Shown here: in pieces, positions 1 through 7,854 of the stretch
Position numbering within the stretch: position 1 is the first letter of the stretch
Layout: each line of letters begins with the position of its first letter
NCBI RefSeq assembly: GCF_900101015.1
Contig: NZ_FNFZ01000025.1
Coordinates: forward strand, 1-63,989
Reading direction: 5' to 3'
Source: Sarcina sp. DSM 11001
Lineage (GTDB): Bacteria; Bacillota; Clostridia; Lachnospirales; Lachnospiraceae
DNA: 63,989 nucleotides
Program-made: the position numbers and the translations under genes
Notes under the pieces: generated by a model
What the model was told of the DNA's origin: nothing
What the model saw: the letters and a program-made list of their open reading frames with translations, nothing else
Databases searched by the model: none

Positions 1-139
1 GGTCGTTAATGACCTTCTAAATATAAGGAATATATTCAGGGTTGCATTTCTGTCTTGTTCTCATATAAGGTTGGAAATGTGTTCCGGAGCCTGCAGGGCA
101 GGTCCCCGTTTTTGTTTTGCTGCCGTGCTTTTGTCTTGC

Positions 140-345
140 GCGACAACTTCTATAATCTATCACAGCTTTTCGATTCTGTCAACAACTTTTTTTATTTTTT
201 TAAAAGTTTTTTTGATGTGGTTTTTCGAAATCCTTTAATGCGGTTCTTTCGAAGTCCTCATCTTTTCTGACAGTCTCAAGCTGTTCAGCCGCTCTTTTTC
301 AGCAGCGAAACAAATACTATCACACCAAAGCGCCCTGTGCAAGCA
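140..345 (-). promoter_or_regulatory. Tandem strong leftward promoters, rRNA-operon type
   Basis: Two sigma-A-type promoters read leftward. The upstream one has -35 TTGCAC (337-342), a 17-nt spacer and -10 TAGTAT (314-319). The downstream one has -35 TTGACA (177-182), a 17-nt spacer and -10 TAGATT (154-159). Both have the same extended -10 (TGTGA before the hexamer), and A/T tracts lie upstream of each. Two near-identical strong promoters in tandem, followed by an untranslated leader reaching the left edge, is the usual layout ahead of rRNA operons in Bacillota. The rRNA genes themselves are outside the window, so that part is inference. The open frame at 55-270 on the other strand is T-rich and not convincing as a gene. 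Confidence 0.6.
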
Positions 346-459
346 CTTTTTTTGTTTTTTATATTTCCGCACACTATGTGTATTCTTCTTGATTTATCTG
401 ACAAATCAAGCCCGGTAATGTGAGGTTTTCAATTATCTTTTATCTGATAAATCAAGCCC

Positions 460-520
460 GCCCGCGAGTGAAAAATCATCTGTCAATCTTCTGTCACCAG
501 TTGATTTTTCACTCGCGGGC
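460..520. repeat. 19-bp perfect inverted repeat
   Basis: Arms 460-478 and 502-520 are perfectly complementary around a 23-nt loop. The hairpin lies downstream of the leftward aspartate decarboxylase gene (stop at 596) and upstream of the leftward promoters, so it may end transcription of that gene. No clear T-run follows the stem, although the arms contain A5/T5. Just left of it, a short motif reading ATCTGA(C/T)AAATCAAGCCCG occurs twice (about 396-413 and 443-460). Confidence 0.5.
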
Positions 521-595
521 AGGCTCTTAAAAACCAGGGGCATTAGAAGTCCTTTTGCTCTTCCTCAGTCCACAGACAGAAGATGCCTGTCTTGA

Positions 596-2317
596 TCATG
601 CCGCCGGTTCAGCAGCCATTTCTTCTTCGTACTCCTTGTAATACTCGTCCATAAGTTCAATGAGCCTGTCCGCGATCTCAGCATAATCCCCGACATTCAG
701 GTTAGCCAGGGAAATCCGCACCGTGCCCTTCGGTGCGCTGAAACCGGGGCCGTACATCAATACTACGCCCTTTTTTTCAGCCAGATCATTCAGAATATCC
801 AGGTCTGTCCGGTTTTTAGACAGCCATTTTACAAAATCTTTTCCGTAGTGTTTTTTCACAAGAGCACGCAAATTCAGCAGGGTATAGTACTGCGTATTTT
901 GATCCTCGTCGTCAGCAGGCAGATCCAGAGTTTCCATCAGTGTATGATAGCGCTCTTCCACCATTTCATTTGCCAGCTCGATATAAGGATCCTCTTCAGC
1001 ATAAACCAGGTGTGTCAGTGCCATCATATCCATAAATGCCTGGCTCGGTGTAGAAAGGCCGCTGGTATGATACAGACCGATAGCGCGGCTGTCCGCCACG
1101 ACCCGGTCCAGGAATTTTAACTCTTCCGGATCCGGAGTGATAATAGAGTATTCCTTTTTCAGGACAGTCTTGTCCTCCTCTCCCAGTTCTGAGAGCAGAC
1201 GGTCGCAGACGTTTTCCTTATTCATCGCGATCAGGCCGACACGCCATCCTGTCACTCCGTAGAGTTTTGAAAATGAATAAACCAGAATAGTATTGTAGGG
1301 CAGCACACTATAGACGGTCTGGAAATCCTCCGCAAATGTACCATACACATCATCCGTCAAAATGATCAGATCCGGATTCTTCTCCACAACCTGCTTAAGT
1401 CTCTCAAGCGTTCTTTGTGAAAGTGCACGGGATGCGGGGTTGGAAGGATTCACCAGGAAAAAGGCCTTGACTGAAGGGTCCTCCAGCTTGGCCAGTTCCT
1501 CCTCTGAAATGTCCCAGTTGTCTTCCTCCGTGCTGCTTATGTCAATGGACACAAGGCCATAATTTTTTATAGAAGGAATCTCCAGATAGGGGGTAAAAAT
1601 TGGAGTTGCGATCGCGATCTGGTCTCCGGCTTTTAAAAGCCGGTTGTGACTGAGCGCTTCAAAAATATATACCATCGCGGCACTTCCTCCCTCTGTAGGG
1701 AAGATCTGAGTTTCCGCCGCCAGATCAACACCATGGTACAAAGCAGACTGCAGGTAAGCATTTAAAATTGTTTCTGTGCAGGGCAGGCAGCGGCTGGGGG
1801 ATGGATAATAATCTCCAATCACGGCATCCGCCAGTTCCTTCAGGAGCACATCCTTGTCCAGACCAAGTGTATCCGTACAATATTGAATCATATCAATAAG
1901 GAAAGCGTCTGTTTTGTCATCCGGATCCATTGCTTTATCGAACCGTTCTCCAATCCCTTCCTGGATGGCATGTCCAGCCATGCTGCCTTTTGAAAAATCG
2001 TTTTCACATTCTTCAATGGCAAAATTCATAAATCTGGTGAGAGCATACCGGGACTGTGTATTGATCCAGTTGGGATTTCCCCGGCCCGCATCCAGCACCG
2101 GGTATCCCGCTTCATTTTCCGCTGCCATTTCCCGGTGTTTTGCAGTGATCTCAAACGCGCTCACCTCTTTTTGGAGCTCTTCCTCCGCTTCCTGCTGCAG
2201 AGGGAAGGGAATAACCTTCTGATCTGCTTCCTCTGCGGCTGCAGCTGTCCCTGAAACTGTCCCCAGCATGCAAGTCATCAGGATTGCGGCACAAAGTTTT
2301 TTTACCCATTTTTTCAT
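596..2317 (-). CDS. aspD: Aspartate 4-decarboxylase (PLP) with N-terminal signal peptide
   Basis: A 573-aa fold-type I PLP enzyme matching bifunctional aspartate aminotransferase / L-aspartate beta-decarboxylase, which turns aspartate into alanine and CO2. Signature stretches are DAGRGNPNW near the N-terminus, NPSNP (about residue 290) and SFSKLYGVTGWRVG, whose Lys (about 351) would bind PLP. I place the start at 2317 because AAGGAAGG lies just upstream; an in-frame start eight codons earlier has no such site. Unusually, the protein opens with a classic Sec signal: KKWVKK, a hydrophobic core, then an Ala-rich cleavage region around residues 24-29. Family members are normally cytosolic. No aspartate/alanine exchanger is nearby. 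The enzyme assignment is firm; export is read from the N-terminus only. Confidence 0.85.
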   Translation of the reverse strand: MKKWVKKLCAAILMTCMLGTVSGTAAAAEEADQKVIPFPLQQEAEEELQKEVSAFEITAKHREMAAENEAGYPVLDAGRGNPNWINTQSRYALTRFMNFAIEECENDFSKGSMAGHAIQEGIGERFDKAMDPDDKTDAFLIDMIQYCTDTLGLDKDVLLKELADAVIGDYYPSPSRCLPCTETILNAYLQSALYHGVDLAAETQIFPTEGGSAAMVYIFEALSHNRLLKAGDQIAIATPIFTPYLEIPSIKNYGLVSIDISSTEEDNWDISEEELAKLEDPSVKAFFLVNPSNPASRALSQRTLERLKQVVEKNPDLIILTDDVYGTFAEDFQTVYSVLPYNTILVYSFSKLYGVTGWRVGLIAMNKENVCDRLLSELGEEDKTVLKKEYSIITPDPEELKFLDRVVADSRAIGLYHTSGLSTPSQAFMDMMALTHLVYAEEDPYIELANEMVEERYHTLMETLDLPADDEDQNTQYYTLLNLRALVKKHYGKDFVKWLSKNRTDLDILNDLAEKKGVVLMYGPGFSAPKGTVRISLANLNVGDYAEIADRLIELMDEYYKEYEEEMAAEPAA

Positions 2318-2471
2318 TGTTATTTCCTTCCTTCCAAGCAAAAGGCGCCGATGTGGTTATGAAAACCGAGGTGCTTTCGCTCTTTCTGCTATTCTGAATT
2401 CCTGAGGGAGACGAATCGTCCCATATCTCCCCTCCCTGCGCTCTCACTTGTAGAAACCTGCCTGTATAAAC

Positions 2472-3101
2472 TTACTTGCCGTCCGCAAAGTTCGTGAAAC
2501 ATCCTGTTTCCAGTTCAGGATATCCATATTTTTCTTTTGCGTCTGCAAACGCCCTGATCATAAAGGTCATATTCCTGGCGAGGTTTCGCATGGTCTGAAG
2601 TCCTTCCAGGTCTTTCCTTACGTCATCCGCCGTAAATCCGTGCACCTGGTTCCAGTAGGTGCTGGAGGCCACCGGCATACCGCTGATCGTGAAATATTTG
2701 TTCAGCACATCAAATGTCGCCGTATTCCCGCCCCTCCTGCAGCTGACAACAGCGGCGCCGACTTTCATATGCTTGGAGAACGGCGTGCTGTAGAAAAGGC
2801 GGTCCATGAAGGAAAGGATGGTGCCATTAGGGCTTGCATAATAAACAGGGCTGCCCACTACAAGGCCGTCTGCCTTTTCAAATTTCGGAGCAGCCTGATT
2901 TACCAGATCGTCGTCGAAAACACATTTCCCCAGCTTGCCGCACTTGCCGCACGCAATACATCCCCTGATGCTCTTGCTGCCGACATGGATCAGCTCCGTT
3001 TCGATCCCTGATTCCTGGAATACGTTGATCATTTCATTCAAAGCTGTTGCTGTACAGCCATCTGCGTGAGGACTTCCGTTCAATAAAAGGACTTTTGCCA
3101 T
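2472..3101 (-). CDS. Flavodoxin-family NAD(P)H-dependent oxidoreductase
   Basis: A 209-aa protein with the flavodoxin-like FMN-binding N-terminus (KVLLLNGSPH), followed by a Cys-rich segment (GCIACGKCGKLGKC, residues about 47-60) typical of iron-sulfur flavoproteins and related multimeric flavodoxin reductases. VVGSPVYYASPNG and the SCRRGGN segment match the FMN-contacting loops of that family. It probably reduces quinones, nitro-compounds or other electrophiles with NAD(P)H; the substrate cannot be read from the sequence. AAGGAGG precedes the ATG. It is followed on the same strand by aspD, 154 bp away, so co-transcription is possible but not shown. Confidence 0.8.
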   Translation of the reverse strand: MAKVLLLNGSPHADGCTATALNEMINVFQESGIETELIHVGSKSIRGCIACGKCGKLGKCVFDDDLVNQAAPKFEKADGLVVGSPVYYASPNGTILSFMDRLFYSTPFSKHMKVGAAVVSCRRGGNTATFDVLNKYFTISGMPVASSTYWNQVHGFTADDVRKDLEGLQTMRNLARNMTFMIRAFADAKEKYGYPELETGCFTNFADGK

Positions 3102-3244
3102 GTGAACCTCCTTATTCTCTCATTCACCACTTTATTCATTATACCGGCCTGTGCCGGCCGGTTTTCAACCATTACATTATTATCATTGTTATCATTGATT
3201 ATCATTGTCAGAAATGTCTGTCAGTAAACCGGATACCCGACCTC

Positions 3245-3802
3245 TTACATCTGCCTGATACTTTCCATGCTTTTTTGCAGGATCTCTTCCGCGTCGGCTC
3301 CCTCAATATCCAGCCCTACGGCCTGGAACAGCCTTACATCTTCTATTCCGTAATAGCCCTGCGCCAGAGCTTTTACATACCCGAAGCCAAATTCTTCCGG
3401 TGTGTAATCGCCGCCGGCCGTCATCACGTAATAAACCTGCTTTGCTCTGCACAGTCCTTTCGGGATTCCCTCGGGTGTATAGGTAAAGGTGATTCCGCGG
3501 ACATTGATATGTTCAAAGTACTGCTTCAAGGCTGCCGGAAAAGACAGGTCCCAGTACGGCGCGGCGATCACGATCTTGTCAGCTGCCGCGAACTGCTTTG
3601 CGAGAGAAAACGCAGGATTTGAAAAATCTTCTGCCTCGATCAGTTCATCCCGCTTTGTGAGAAAAGCCTCATTTGATACAGGAAAAACAATGTTTTCCAG
3701 ACGAACTTCTGTGAATGGTTCGTCCAGTTTTTCCAGAAGGCATTCCGCCAGTCGTTTTGTTCTGGAATCCCTGCGTACGCAGGCATTGACATAAAGTATC
3801 AT
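3245..3802 (-). CDS. NAD(P)H oxidoreductase, AzoR-like flavodoxin fold
   Basis: A 185-aa protein resembling FMN-dependent NADH-azoreductase: an N-terminal strand and Arg-rich loop (NACVRRDSRTKRLA), the FMN loop APYWDLSFPAALKQYFEHI and the TYTPEGIPKGL segment typical of AzoR. It would reduce azo or quinone compounds using FMN and NADH in the cytoplasm. It lies 143 bp upstream of the iron-sulfur-type flavodoxin reductase on the same strand, so two related flavoenzymes sit side by side. The exact substrate is unknown. Confidence 0.78.
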   Translation of the reverse strand: MILYVNACVRRDSRTKRLAECLLEKLDEPFTEVRLENIVFPVSNEAFLTKRDELIEAEDFSNPAFSLAKQFAAADKIVIAAPYWDLSFPAALKQYFEHINVRGITFTYTPEGIPKGLCRAKQVYYVMTAGGDYTPEEFGFGYVKALAQGYYGIEDVRLFQAVGLDIEGADAEEILQKSMESIRQM

Positions 3803-3836
3803 TTGCGGTCCCTCCCTTCTTTATATATTTACTTCT

Positions 3837-4487
3837 TTATATATTTAGTTCGTCCAGAGTCCTGATCACCCGTGCTCCGTCAAGAACAGCGGGCTCTTTG
3901 CGGGAAATGTAGATCGGGGTGATGCCGAGAAGCCGGGCCGGTTCAATGTCTGATGTCACGGAATCTCCTATAAGTACCGCTTCGTCGGGCTTCACTCCCG
4001 CGATTTCCATTGCTTTTTCAAAGATCAGCCTGTTCGGCTTGCAGGCACGGGCTGTCTCCGCTGAAATGATTCCTGCGGGGTGCAGGTCTTTTACACGCAT
4101 GGATTCTTCCAGAAAACACATGTCATCGTTGGACAGGACATAGACGGGTAGTTTTGTCCTGTCAAAAAAAGGCTTTACATCTTCAAAGAGGGGGGCGTAA
4201 ACCCACACTTTGTGCCATACCTCATGAATGTAGGCAAAATCACCCTTAAGGCCATGTTCCCTGGCGCAGTATTCCAGGATCAGATCGATCTTTTCATCGT
4301 TCAGGAGAAAGGAGTCCCCAAAACTTTTCGCTTCGATTATTTTAATCCTGGTCCAGACAACTTTCAGAATCTCATTTGGATCTTTCAGATCACTGTGGGA
4401 AGCAAAGTATCCGACCAGCTCCCTGGTGTATGGTTCATCCTCCTTGACCATGGTCCCGGTATAATCCATAAAAACAGCTTTGATCAT
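3837..4487 (-). CDS. HAD-superfamily hydrolase
   Basis: A 216-aa haloacid dehalogenase-like phosphatase. Motif I is DYTGT (nucleophile Asp near residue 8), motif II the Ser of VLSNDD, motif III the Lys of ACKPNRLIF, and motif IV GDSVTSDIEPAR. The second Asp usual in motif I (DxD) is Thr here, as in some phosphonatase-like and related members, so the acid/base arrangement may differ. GAAAGGA before 4487 supports this ATG rather than one seven codons upstream. It begins a leftward run of four metabolic genes with short gaps. Substrate unknown. Confidence 0.8.
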   Translation of the reverse strand: MIKAVFMDYTGTMVKEDEPYTRELVGYFASHSDLKDPNEILKVVWTRIKIIEAKSFGDSFLLNDEKIDLILEYCAREHGLKGDFAYIHEVWHKVWVYAPLFEDVKPFFDRTKLPVYVLSNDDMCFLEESMRVKDLHPAGIISAETARACKPNRLIFEKAMEIAGVKPDEAVLIGDSVTSDIEPARLLGITPIYISRKEPAVLDGARVIRTLDELNI

Positions 4488-4684
4488 AGTGTTTCCTTTC
4501 GTTCTCATGCCATTTCCATGCCAGTCATATCCTCAGGAGCTGTAACGAAATAATCTGCGTAGTCTGCACAGTTAATTCTGTTACAATTCCTTACTATAGA
4601 ACTATAACACTTACGGGTTTGATTTTATAGATACTTGTTTGTGGCTGTGTTAAAATGGCTGTGTTAGAAACATGACAGAGCACG

Positions 4685-4808
4685 TTTGTCCAAAACATAA
4701 TAGATCAGGACACATTCATTCAGGCTATTCTTATTCAGGGATCAATCATTCAGAAGATATTAGTTCAAAACATGATAGTTCAGGACATAATGATCCAGGA
4801 CATGATAT
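4685..4808. repeat. Degenerate short direct repeats in a 339-bp gene-free spacer
   Basis: The spacer 4488-4826 separates divergent genes. Its right half is built of decayed copies of a motif like TTCAGGACATAATGATCC (16-18 nt units), ending just before the ribosome binding site of the next gene. No other gene or RNA is recognisable in the spacer. Confidence 0.5.
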
Positions 4809-4826
4809 GAGTACGGAGGAAAAATT

Positions 4827-6884
4827 TTGACCATCGACTATGAAAAGGCAAAAAAACTGGGAGAGCGGGCTTACCGGCACGCACTGGTACGGGGAGAGTA
4901 TCCCTATCTGCCGGCTCTGGAGGATATGGTTCCGGAAGTGGACCGATACCCTGAGATCAGTCTGGGGCTGTTCGAGATCCCGCTGGAACTGTTCGCAGGG
5001 ACACGTACAAGCGGCAGAAAGACTGCCTTTGCGTCCAACTTCATGCCTTTGATGGAGGAAAACACGGAGTTTTCATTCAAATGGAGCGCGCTCTGCGACG
5101 CCCAGGTCGAGGAGGGGATCCGGGAACCTGTCAAAGCCTATGAGTTTATGAACCTCTTCTATGTCGAAGAGGGCAACAAGCGGGTCTCGGTACTGCGCTA
5201 TGTGGGGGCAGTCTCAGTCCCCGCGCAAGTGATCAGGATCCTTCCTCCCAGGGACGATTCTGTCCAGAGCAGAATCTATTATGAATTCCTGGATTTTTTC
5301 AATGTCACGCGCATGTTCGAGATCACCTTCTCGGCACCGGGGCGTTACACCCGGCTGGCGGAGATCCTGGGACAGAATCTCCAGGAGCCATGGCCTGAAG
5401 AACTGCTTGAAAAACTGCACGCAGCATTTATCTCCTTCCGCTCTGCTTATCCGGCCCACCCGGCGCGGACCAGCGGAAAGCTTGTCCAGACCCCTGCCGA
5501 CGCGCTTCTGGTCTATCTGGGTGTTTACAGCCTCGACAGTCTTTTGCGCGAGGACAGAAAGGAGATTGAAAGGCGTCTGACTCTGCTCAGGAAAGAGTTT
5601 CTTGCCGCTTCCCGGTCCGGAGAGATTGCACTGATCGAGAACCGGACAGACGCGGAGGCGGTCCGGAAGGAACATCCGATGGAAAAAGCGGTCCGCCTTG
5701 TGGAAAAAACCGGGGCAGCCAGTGTGGCCGGGGCAGCTCATTTCGCCGGAGCTGTGGCCGGGGCGGCGGCAGGGCTTGCCGCAGGCACAGGCGCGGCGGA
5801 GACCACAGCGGAAGTTACCAGAAAGGCTGTCGAGAACACACTTTCCCGCGTGGTCCCTCAGACTGCGGCGGATACCGGACAGAAAATAATCTCCCCGGCC
5901 CACCCCCTGAGGATCGCTTTTATCCATGAAAACAATATGAAGAACTCCGGCTGGGTCTACGGACATGAGCTTGGCAGAAATCATCTGAAAGAGGCGTTCG
6001 GGAGCCTGGTGGAAACCTTGTGTTTTGAAAACTGCACGGACGACAAGAGCATCCGCGAAGCCTTTGAGACAGCCAAAAAGGAAAACTGCGGGATGATCTT
6101 TACGACATCGCCCGCCCTGGTCCAGCCCTCCCTGCGGTTCGCGGTGGACAATCCCCGCGTGAAGGTACTCTGCTGCAGTCTGAATCAGTCACTCCCCACT
6201 GTCCGTTTTTATTATGGAAAAATGTACGAAGCCAAATATCTGATGGGAGCGCTGGCAGCCAGTCTGACAGACGATCACCGAATCGCCTATACGGCAGGCA
6301 GAAAAGATCCTGCCGCCCTGTCCTCCGTGAACGCCTTTGCCCTCGGCGCCCAGCTCATCGACCCCTACTGCCGCGTCAGCCTCAAATGGACCGGAGAAGA
6401 CAACGCGTCTGTTTCTAAAGAAGACGAAGGAAGATGCGTTCATGTCTTTTCCGACATCGACATGGTCCGGCTGAGCGATGAAAACCGCAGATATGGCCTC
6501 TACCTCAAAGAGAAAGAGGGAGAATTCCGCCGTCTCGCCGCTCCCGTCTGGAACTGGGGATCTTTCTATGAACTCATCGTCCGCAGGATCATGGACGGCA
6601 CTTATGACAATCTCCCCTCACAGCAAAAGGATCTCGCGGTGAATTACTGGATGGGACTCAGCTCCGGGATCATCGATATTGTGTTGTCCGACCACCTGCC
6701 CGCCCCCTCCTACAGGCTTATGGAACTTCTCCGCCGCGGGATCACGGAAGATCGTGTCCATCCCTTTGCCGGAGAACTGCGCGGCAGAGATGGAGCCATA
6801 CATGGAGAAAAGGACTCGTCCCTGACGGCAGCACAAATCATGTCCATGGACTGGCTTGTGGAAAACATTGACGGAGAACTGTGA
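4827..6884 (+). CDS. BMP-family ligand-binding protein with ParB-like N-terminal region
   Basis: A 685-aa protein with two parts. Residues about 100-160 contain FYVEEGNKRVSVLRYVGA, resembling the ParB/sulfiredoxin-like fold; residues about 345-600 match the Bmp/Med/PnrA nucleoside-binding fold (LRIAFIHENN, then GMIFTTSPALVQPS and KYLMGALAASLTDD). An Ala/Gly-rich stretch (about 293-328) links them and could be a flexible or membrane-seeking linker. There is no signal peptide, so this does not look like an ordinary transporter binding protein; it is more likely a cytoplasmic sensor, or is tethered by the Ala-rich segment. Translation starts at TTG, with GGAGG nine nucleotides upstream. No BMP-type permease or ATPase is adjacent. 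Function beyond ligand binding is inference. Confidence 0.65.
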   Translation: MTIDYEKAKKLGERAYRHALVRGEYPYLPALEDMVPEVDRYPEISLGLFEIPLELFAGTRTSGRKTAFASNFMPLMEENTEFSFKWSALCDAQVEEGIREPVKAYEFMNLFYVEEGNKRVSVLRYVGAVSVPAQVIRILPPRDDSVQSRIYYEFLDFFNVTRMFEITFSAPGRYTRLAEILGQNLQEPWPEELLEKLHAAFISFRSAYPAHPARTSGKLVQTPADALLVYLGVYSLDSLLREDRKEIERRLTLLRKEFLAASRSGEIALIENRTDAEAVRKEHPMEKAVRLVEKTGAASVAGAAHFAGAVAGAAAGLAAGTGAAETTAEVTRKAVENTLSRVVPQTAADTGQKIISPAHPLRIAFIHENNMKNSGWVYGHELGRNHLKEAFGSLVETLCFENCTDDKSIREAFETAKKENCGMIFTTSPALVQPSLRFAVDNPRVKVLCCSLNQSLPTVRFYYGKMYEAKYLMGALAASLTDDHRIAYTAGRKDPAALSSVNAFALGAQLIDPYCRVSLKWTGEDNASVSKEDEGRCVHVFSDIDMVRLSDENRRYGLYLKEKEGEFRRLAAPVWNWGSFYELIVRRIMDGTYDNLPSQQKDLAVNYWMGLSSGIIDIVLSDHLPAPSYRLMELLRRGITEDRVHPFAGELRGRDGAIHGEKDSSLTAAQIMSMDWLVENIDGEL

Positions 6885-7042
6885 TGACACCGATAATCTG
6901 AAGGAAAACCACCTTAGAATTGACAGACTAAAAAAGTGATCTGCCCCGGAATCAGCAGATTGCGAAAAAGGATTATCGTGAGAATGGCAGACAAAGGAAA
7001 GGAAACTATCGAGAAACCGGAAGACCGGGGGGGGAAAATGCT

Positions 7043-7633
7043 GTGAAGATACTTGCCATATCGGATATTGAATCCAAGTCCTTGTGGGATTATTATCAGC
7101 CCGAAAAACTTGCGGATGTGGATCTGATCATCTCCTGCGGAGATCTGGCTCCGGCTTATCTGGAGTTTCTGGTGACCATGGCACACTGCCCGCTCCTGTA
7201 TGTGCACGGAAACCATGACGGAGGATACAACAAGACATCCCCGGAAGGATGTACATGTATTGAGGACAGGATCTTCCGGTACCAGGGACTGCGGATCCTG
7301 GGCCTGGGCGGTTCCATGCGCTATAAGGAAGGTCCGTTTATGTACACAGAAAATCAGATGCGTTCCCGCGCCTTTAAAGCCCATCTGAAATCTGTTTTTA
7401 CAGGCGGAATCGACATTCTTGTCACCCATGCTCCCGCCAGAGGATGGGGGGACATGGAAGACCTTCCCCACAGAGGCTTTTCCTGCTTCAACAGTCTGCT
7501 GCGCACAACCAGCCCCCGCTTCATGATCCACGGCCATGTACATAAAGAGTACGGCCATTTCGTTCGGGAAAGAATGCATAAATACGGGACGAAACTCGTC
7601 AATGCCAGCGAGTATGTCTATTTAGAAATATAG
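7043..7633 (+). CDS. Calcineurin-like metallophosphoesterase
   Basis: A 196-aa phosphoesterase with the expected metal ligands in order: D8 in ISDIE, D/GD in SCGDLAP, GNHD (about residue 56), H in LVTHAP and GHVH near the C-terminus. It starts at GTG (7043), preceded by a G-run/GGGGAAAA ribosome site; an ATG four bases earlier opens only a two-codon frame. It lies 158 bp downstream of the BMP/ParB-like gene on the same strand and may be co-transcribed. Substrate (nucleotide, protein or nucleic acid phosphoester) is not evident. Confidence 0.82.
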   Translation: MKILAISDIESKSLWDYYQPEKLADVDLIISCGDLAPAYLEFLVTMAHCPLLYVHGNHDGGYNKTSPEGCTCIEDRIFRYQGLRILGLGGSMRYKEGPFMYTENQMRSRAFKAHLKSVFTGGIDILVTHAPARGWGDMEDLPHRGFSCFNSLLRTTSPRFMIHGHVHKEYGHFVRERMHKYGTKLVNASEYVYLEI

Positions 7634-7803
7634 ACCTGCGCCGCTGCACCGGGAAAGCGCTTCCCCGAGCCGTTTGACCGGGAAACAGGAAACGGATCCC
7701 CAAGCCGCTAAGACAGGGGAATGGGGCAGACCAAAAGAAAACAAGTGTCTCCTTTTAGCCTGCCCCTGGCTCTTTCCAACCTGAGAAAAACACAAAAACA
7801 ACA

Positions 7804-7848
7804 ATGGCGGAGTTCCTGCTGTTCCATGCAGGGGCTCCGCCATTTTTC
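7804..7848. terminator. Bidirectional terminator between convergent genes
   Basis: A 16-bp stem with G-U pairs (arms about 7804-7819 and 7828-7843) is followed by T5 on the plus strand and, leftward, by TTGTTGTTTTTG. It separates the plus-strand phosphoesterase from the minus-strand galT. Confidence 0.75.
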
Positions 7849-7854
7849 CAGTTG

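Noticed and set aside
55-270. 71-codon frame at the left edge
   Set aside because: Phe-rich product of T-tracts that are the A-tracts of leftward promoters; no ribosome site.
7650-7675. GGGAAAGCGCTTCCC as a cre site
   Set aside because: Lacks the fixed T and flanking A/T of the consensus and lies between convergent genes rather than at a promoter.
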